Source: JBOGIF01 sp050742415
Lineage (GTDB): Bacteria > Actinomycetota > Acidimicrobiia > Acidimicrobiales > AC-14
Direction of reading: 5' to 3'
Length of the DNA: 9,933 bases
NCBI GenBank assembly: GCA_050742415.1
Contig: JBOGIF010000096.1
Coordinates: 1-9,933 of the forward strand
The position numbers were made by a program, and so were the translations under genes. A model generated the notes under the pieces. That model was given only the letters and a program-made list of their open reading frames with translations, was not told where the DNA came from and made no database searches. Position 1 is the first letter of the stretch. Each line of letters opens with the position of its first letter. Shown here piece by piece: positions 5,890 through 9,933 of the stretch.

Positions 5890-7617
5890 GTGGAACGGAC
5901 GGACACTAGCCAGCAGCTGCCCATGGCTCCTGGCGCCTCGGACCTCGGCGCCGAGCATGGCGGACAGCGCGAGTGGCCGCGTCCGGCCGTCCTCGCGCTG
6001 GTGGCCGTCGCCGCCGTGTTCGGCTTCGTCGTGCTCGCGTGGCTCCTTGACTCCGAGGCCCGAAACGGGGACTCCGTGCAGCGCAACGTCACTCTGTCGG
6101 GCCGCGCCATAGGCGGGCTCGGCAAGCGGGAGCTCGACAGCGTCGTGGCCAGCCTGGGCCGGGACTACGCCTCGGCTCCCGTCGACATCAGGGTCCCCGG
6201 GGCGACGGTGAAGGCCCAAGCCCCGGAGCTGGGGCTCTCGCTGCGGCAGGACCAGACCGTCGCCGCCGCGCTCGCAGTGGGCCGGAAGGGCTTCGTGGGG
6301 GGACGCCTCCTCGGGTGGACAGCCGGCCTGGTGAGGCCTCGCGCCTCGCAGGCCGTCGTGAGGGTCGACACCCGTTCGGTCGCCCGCGTCCTCGCCGAGC
6401 GCGACCCGGGACGCAAGCCGCCGGTCGAGCCGCACATCGAGGTCCAAGGTGACCGGACCGTGGCCGCGGCCGGCTCCCCTGGCCTCGGAGTGGACCCCGC
6501 CGCCGTGGTCGCCGCCCTGGCCGACGTGGCCCCCCGCGGCTTTCCTCTCAGGGTGGCGGTACGGCGCACATCACTGCCCCCCCGCTTCCAGCTGGCCGAC
6601 GCCGAGAAGCTTGCCGACCAGGCCGAGGAGACGGCGGCACGCGGGTTGCCCATCGTCGCCGGGTCGGTCAAGGCCACCTTGACCCCGTCGACGATTCGCA
6701 GCCTGCTGAGCTCCGAACCCACCGAAGACGGCCTCCGCCTCAACGTGGACGCCAGCCGGGTCCCCGCCGCCCTGTCGGCCCTGCTCCCATCGGTGGGCCG
6801 CCCCGCCGTGGACGCCGGGTTCACCGTCTCGGCCGGCGGGATATCGATCACCCCGTCGCGCACCGGACTCCGTTGCTGCGCCCCCCAAGCCGCCAACATC
6901 ATCCAGGCGGCGCTACTGCAACGTTCCATAGGCACGAGCGCCACGCCGGTCCAGCTGCCGGTGGAGACGGTGCTGCCGCGCCGGGACGAGGATGACGCCC
7001 AGCGCCTCGGGATCGTGGAAGCGGTCGGCTCGTTCACCACCAACCACCCCGGCGGCCAGCCCCGCGTGCAGAACATCCACCGCATGGCCGACACCGTGCG
7101 CGGGGCGGTCATCGAGCCGGGGAGGACCTTTTCCGTGAACGACTACGTCGGGCCGCGTACGCCGGCCAAGGGGTACCTGGATGCTCCGGTGATTGGCGAG
7201 AACCAGACCTTCTCCACCAGCCCGGGCGGAGGTGTCTCGCAGTTCGCCACCACGCTGTTCAACGCCGCCTTCTTCGCCGGGCTCGACATTCCCTCCTACG
7301 GGATGCACGGGCTCTACATCAGCCGCTACCCCTACGGCCGGGAGGCGACGCTGGCCTACCCCAGTCTCGACCTCAAGGTCCGTAACTCCTTGCCTCACGG
7401 GGTTCTCATCTGGCCCACCTACACCGACACGTCGATCACCGTCACGCTCTACTCCACCAAGACCGTCACCGGCGAGCAGACCGGACAGACGACCGCCCCC
7501 AAGGGCGAGTGCACGTCGGTGACGACGGAGCGGACGCGTCGCTACGTGGACGGCCGTACGTCGGTCGACAAGTTCTTCGCCCTCTACTCCCCGAAGGAAG
7601 GCGTGAACTGCCGGTGA
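5890..7617 (+). CDS. VanW/YoaR-family membrane-anchored envelope protein
   Basis: This is a 575-residue protein with a cytoplasmic N-terminus, one membrane helix (about 33-53, PAVLALVAVAAVFGFVVLAWLL) and a large extracytoplasmic part. Residues about 62-175 (NVTLSGRAIGGLGKRELDSV, APELGLSL) and about 240-345 resemble two YoaR-type putative peptidoglycan-binding domains. Residues about 380-520 are a VanW domain, with NIHRMADTVRGAVIEPGRTFS (starting at 395), DYVGPRTPAKGY, GGGVSQFATTLFNAAFFAG (446-464) and HGLYISRYPYGREATL. VanW proteins occur widely in Gram-positive cell envelopes. The biochemical role is unsettled, and the link to vancomycin resistance is by name only. The C-terminus has two cysteines (KGECTS and GVNCR) that might pair outside the cell; no G5 domain was seen. 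The start is GTG 5890 (ATG 5923 is the alternative), with no clear Shine-Dalgarno. Its TGA overlaps the next GTG by four bases. Confidence 0.88.
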   Translation: MERTDTSQQLPMAPGASDLGAEHGGQREWPRPAVLALVAVAAVFGFVVLAWLLDSEARNGDSVQRNVTLSGRAIGGLGKRELDSVVASLGRDYASAPVDIRVPGATVKAQAPELGLSLRQDQTVAAALAVGRKGFVGGRLLGWTAGLVRPRASQAVVRVDTRSVARVLAERDPGRKPPVEPHIEVQGDRTVAAAGSPGLGVDPAAVVAALADVAPRGFPLRVAVRRTSLPPRFQLADAEKLADQAEETAARGLPIVAGSVKATLTPSTIRSLLSSEPTEDGLRLNVDASRVPAALSALLPSVGRPAVDAGFTVSAGGISITPSRTGLRCCAPQAANIIQAALLQRSIGTSATPVQLPVETVLPRRDEDDAQRLGIVEAVGSFTTNHPGGQPRVQNIHRMADTVRGAVIEPGRTFSVNDYVGPRTPAKGYLDAPVIGENQTFSTSPGGGVSQFATTLFNAAFFAGLDIPSYGMHGLYISRYPYGREATLAYPSLDLKVRNSLPHGVLIWPTYTDTSITVTLYSTKTVTGEQTGQTTAPKGECTSVTTERTRRYVDGRTSVDKFFALYSPKEGVNCR

Positions 7618-7997
7618 GGATCCGGAAGAAGGCCCTGACCCGGGCGATCGCCTTCGGACGCATCGGGCTGGGATCCGTCTTTGGGCTGGCGCCGGGCCTG
7701 GGCCTGCGAGCATGGCCCGGAGGCGGTGCCGGCGACGACGTCGTGGCCCGCCTCCTGTCCCGGTCGGTCGGCGGCCGCGACCTCGCCATAGGGATCGGGA
7801 CCTTGATGGCCCTCCGCCACGACGGGCCGGTGCGGGGATGGCTCGAAGCGGGCATCGTCGCCGACGCGGCCGACGCCGTGGCGATAGTCGCCGCCTTCGG
7901 CCACCTCCCGCGGATGCGGTCCCTGGTGATGCTGAGCCTCGCCGCCGGGGCGGCCGTCGCCGGGCGCCTGCTCGTGGGCGCCCTGGAACCGGAGTAG
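7614..7997 (+). CDS. Small multi-pass membrane protein of unknown function
   Basis: This is a 127-residue hydrophobic protein with a basic N-terminus (RIRKK) and about four predicted helices, near residues 11-29, 58-73, 78-97 and 103-125. Phrases such as FGRIGLGSVFGLAP, RSVGGRDLAIGIGTLMALR and WLEAGIVADAADAVAIVAAF match a widespread actinobacterial small membrane protein type resembling DUF4267. No catalytic residues stand out and no function is known. The GTG start at 7614 overlaps the stop of the VanW-type gene as GTGA, and AAGGAAG at 7594-7600 may help initiation. The in-frame start at 7509 is rejected because it lies deep inside the VanW-type gene. The stop at 7995-7997 is nine bases before the flavoprotein start, so it sits inside a likely operon. 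Confidence 0.75.
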   Translation: MRIRKKALTRAIAFGRIGLGSVFGLAPGLGLRAWPGGGAGDDVVARLLSRSVGGRDLAIGIGTLMALRHDGPVRGWLEAGIVADAADAVAIVAAFGHLPRMRSLVMLSLAAGAAVAGRLLVGALEPE

Positions 7998-8006
7998 GCA
8001 GCGGGC

Positions 8007-9230
8007 GTGCTCGAGGCCGAGGTCGCAGTTGTGGGTGGGGGGCCGGCAGGTGCCGCTGCAGCCATCACGCTGGCCCGTTCCGGCTGCGATGTCGTCGTAG
8101 TCGACCGAGCCCGCTTTCCGCGCGACAAGTGCTGCGGCGACGGGCTCACCGTCGCCGCCCTACGGGAGCTGGAGGCTCTCGGGCTACGCCCGGAGTCGGT
8201 ACCGGACTGGCAGCCGGTGGAGGACGTCTGGGTGCGGGGCCCCGGGTCCCGGCCGGCGGTGCGGTTCCCCCTACCGCGGGGCATGGGGCTGTTCGCGGCG
8301 GTTGCGCCGCGCTCCCAGCTCGACGCTGCCCTGCTCGACGTGGCCCGGGCCTCCGGCGCCAAAGTCCACGACGGCCATGCCATGCGTGGCGCCGAGGTAT
8401 CCGCCAACGGTGACGCCGTCGACCTCGATGTCGATGGCGTCGGCGCGGTGCGCGCCCGTTTCGCCATCGGGGCGGACGGCGCCTGGTCCCCGCTGCGCCA
8501 CGCTTTCGGTGCCCACCAGCCGGGGTACCTGGGCGACTGGCACGCCTTCCGCCAGTACTTCTCGGGTGTCAGCGGGGCGGCCGCCGGGCTGTGGGTGTGG
8601 TTTGAGCCCGACCTGCTACCGGGATACGCCTGGTCGTTCCCGCTGCCCGGGGGCAGGGCCAACGTGGGCTTCGGGATCCAGCGCGACGGGAAGGTGCCCG
8701 TAGGCGACATGAAGACCATCTGGCCCGACCTGCTGTCCCGCTCGAAGCTGCGTGAGGTGTTGGGCGCCTCGGCCGTGCCCGAGGGCCGCCACCTGGCCTG
8801 GCCCATCCCCGCCCGGGTGGGCAAGCTGCCCCTCACCGCTGGCGGCGGGCGGGCGCTGTTCGTCGGCGACGCCGCCGCCGCCACCGACCCCATGACCGGC
8901 GAGGGGATCGCGCAGGCGCTCCTCACCGGGCGTCGGGCAGCCGAGGCGGTGCTCGCGGCCGGGCCGGACAATCCGCGCTCCGTGGCTGCCCGCTACCAGG
9001 CAGACGTGGAACGGGAGCTGGTCGCCGACCACAAGATGTCGGCGCTGCTCAGCCGGGCCCTGGGCCACCGTAAGGGTGTCCGGATCCCGCTGCGCCTGGC
9101 TGGGGCCACCGGCTGGAGCCGCCGGCAGTTCGGCCGGTGGCTGTTCGAGGACTACCCGCGGGCTCTCGTGCTGACGCCCGGACGCTGGCGGCGCGGCGCG
9201 CTGAGCCAGCCCGGGGCCTATCGGTCGTGA
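8007..9230 (+). CDS. Geranylgeranyl reductase family FAD-dependent oxidoreductase
   Basis: Members use FAD and a reductant to saturate isoprenoid double bonds. Relatives act on geranylgeranyl chains, archaeal lipids or the menaquinone tail (mycobacterial MenJ), and others are halogenase- or hydroxylase-like. The 407 residues show the FAD dinucleotide motif VVGGGPAG (8-15) with Asp33 ending strand two, and FPRDKCCGDG (37-46), the conserved KxCG region of this family. GYAWSFP (206-212) matches the YxWxFP substrate-cavity signature of geranylgeranyl reductases. The second FAD motif is GDAAAATDPMTGEGI (287-301). The length fits MenJ-like proteins. The start is GTG 8007, with GGAG 12 bases upstream. 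The TGA overlaps the next gene's GTG. The substrate cannot be fixed from sequence; a polyprenyl or menaquinone side chain is my best inference. Confidence 0.87.
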   Translation: MLEAEVAVVGGGPAGAAAAITLARSGCDVVVVDRARFPRDKCCGDGLTVAALRELEALGLRPESVPDWQPVEDVWVRGPGSRPAVRFPLPRGMGLFAAVAPRSQLDAALLDVARASGAKVHDGHAMRGAEVSANGDAVDLDVDGVGAVRARFAIGADGAWSPLRHAFGAHQPGYLGDWHAFRQYFSGVSGAAAGLWVWFEPDLLPGYAWSFPLPGGRANVGFGIQRDGKVPVGDMKTIWPDLLSRSKLREVLGASAVPEGRHLAWPIPARVGKLPLTAGGGRALFVGDAAAATDPMTGEGIAQALLTGRRAAEAVLAAGPDNPRSVAARYQADVERELVADHKMSALLSRALGHRKGVRIPLRLAGATGWSRRQFGRWLFEDYPRALVLTPGRWRRGALSQPGAYRS

Positions 9231-9847
9231 CCACCGTGATCGAGCGCGTGCGGACGTCGGGCTTCCTCACGAGAGGGGCGCCGCTGGAGAACAACGTCTG
9301 GCTGGTGGGAGATGCGGTCGAGGTGCTCGTCGTCGACGCCGCCCACGATGCCGCGGCCATCGCCACCGCCGTGGACGGCCGGCGAGTGACCGCGATCGTC
9401 TGTACCCATGGGCACCACGACCACATCAACGCCGCGCTCGACCTGGCTGCCGCCGTGGAGGCGCCCGTCGCCCTCCACCCCGACGACCTCATGCTCTGGG
9501 AGGCCCGCCACGGCGATCGCCTGCCGGACATCGGGCTGGCCGAAGGCGACCTGTTCGACGTGGCCGGCACCCGCCTCGAGGTGCTGCGAACTCCTGGCCA
9601 CACGCCCGGCGGGGTCAGCCTGCATATGGCGACCGAGGCCGTGGTCTTCAGCGGCGACACGCTCTTCAAGGGCGGGCCCGGCGCCACCGGGCGCCGGTAC
9701 TCGGACTTCGGCACCATCATCGAGTCGATCCAGACCCGCCTGCTCACCCTGCCGCCGGAGACCGTCGTCCACACCGGCCACGGCGAGTCCACCACCATCG
9801 GCGCCGAGGCCCCCGACCTCCCCGAGTGGGTCCGCCGCGGCTGGTGA
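9227..9847 (+). CDS. Metallo-beta-lactamase-fold hydrolase (glyoxalase II-like, Rv2260-like)
   Basis: A 206-residue single-domain metallo-hydrolase. The complete binuclear zinc ligand set is visible: THGHHDH (His61, His63, Asp65, His66), His125 in TPGHTPGG, Asp144 in FSGDTLF, and His185 in HTGHG. The segment GGPGATGRRYSDFGTIIESI and the ending TTIGAEAPDLPEW are typical of small actinobacterial MBL-fold proteins of the Rv2260 type, found in mycobacteria next to the mycothiol-dependent formaldehyde/nitrosothiol dehydrogenase gene mscR. Hydrolysis of a thioester such as an S-acyl-mycothiol is suspected for that setting, but mscR is not in this window. The start is GTG 9227, overlapping the upstream TGA (GTGA). 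The longer in-frame start at 9137 would overlap the flavoprotein gene by 94 bases and adds unrelated sequence. Last gene of the likely four-gene operon. Confidence 0.88.
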   Translation: MTTVIERVRTSGFLTRGAPLENNVWLVGDAVEVLVVDAAHDAAAIATAVDGRRVTAIVCTHGHHDHINAALDLAAAVEAPVALHPDDLMLWEARHGDRLPDIGLAEGDLFDVAGTRLEVLRTPGHTPGGVSLHMATEAVVFSGDTLFKGGPGATGRRYSDFGTIIESIQTRLLTLPPETVVHTGHGESTTIGAEAPDLPEWVRRGW

Positions 9848-9933
9848 CCCCCTGCGGCCGCTGACTCCGCGCAATTACACCTGACCGGGGGGCTTCACGC
9901 GGACAGCTCGGCGGAAATCGCGTGGCCTATTCC
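9848..9933. other. Window end, no assignable gene
   Basis: The sequence after the MBL-fold gene holds an 8-base palindrome GCGGCCGC (9854-9861) and C-rich and G-rich runs (9848-9852, 9887-9892) that could pair over a long loop. There is no T-tract terminator. On the minus strand, two frames entering from the right edge end at 9895 (TGA) or further left in TAA. Either could be the tail of a convergent gene outside the window, but they are too short to judge. Confidence 0.3.

Noticed and set aside
6165..7112. 315-residue open frame on the minus strand
   Set aside because: Antisense shadow of the VanW-type gene, with no recognisable motif or ribosome site.
7466..8971. 501-residue open frame on the minus strand
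   Set aside because: Ser/Pro/Arg/Ala-rich low-complexity translation, antisense to three well-supported plus-strand genes.
9895..9933. Possible C-terminal tail of a minus-strand gene entering from the right edge
   Set aside because: Only about 12 codons in one frame, and another frame gives an equally plausible tail. It cannot be decided without flanking sequence.

Overview
The window is high-GC DNA (by eye well above 65%) with GTG starts, ATGA/GTGA gene overlaps and tightly packed genes. Together with the gene families present, this points to an actinobacterium or a relative, possibly an uncultured Acidimicrobiia- or Thermoleophilia-like lineage. The lineage is inferred from composition and protein style only. 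No tRNA, rRNA, CRISPR array, insertion sequence or phage module was seen.

Positions 1-1419 are the loosely organised part. A truncated membrane-protein tail (3-164) is followed by non-coding sequence. A short stretch with three overlapping, mutually exclusive hairpins (346-390) then runs into a very good Shine-Dalgarno. Next is an odd FG-GAP-repeat reading frame that looks like a decayed, mosaic remnant of a secreted protein. Its best start signal lies in a different frame from the recognisable domains.

Positions 1420-3578 hold a two-gene ergothioneine unit, egtD-egtB, with an ATGA overlap. EgtD makes hercynine from histidine. EgtB is of the kind with a GLHHEQQHQE iron site, a class some members of which use cysteine directly, so egtA and egtC may be dispensable. 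No egtA, egtC or egtE is present here.

Positions 3603-5821 are on the minus strand: a GDP-mannose 4,6-dehydratase (gmd) and, downstream of it, a methyltransferase with an N-terminal winged-helix-like domain resembling mycobacterial Rv2258c. The methyltransferase converges on egtB.

Positions 5890-9847 are on the plus strand, divergent from gmd. They form a compact four-gene run: a membrane-anchored VanW/YoaR-type protein, a small multi-pass membrane protein, a geranylgeranyl-reductase-family flavoprotein and a small metallo-beta-lactamase-fold hydrolase. The genes are joined by a 4-base overlap, a 9-base gap and another 4-base overlap, so co-transcription is likely. An envelope, isoprenoid or quinone theme is plausible but is inference. 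The last 86 bases contain no assignable gene.
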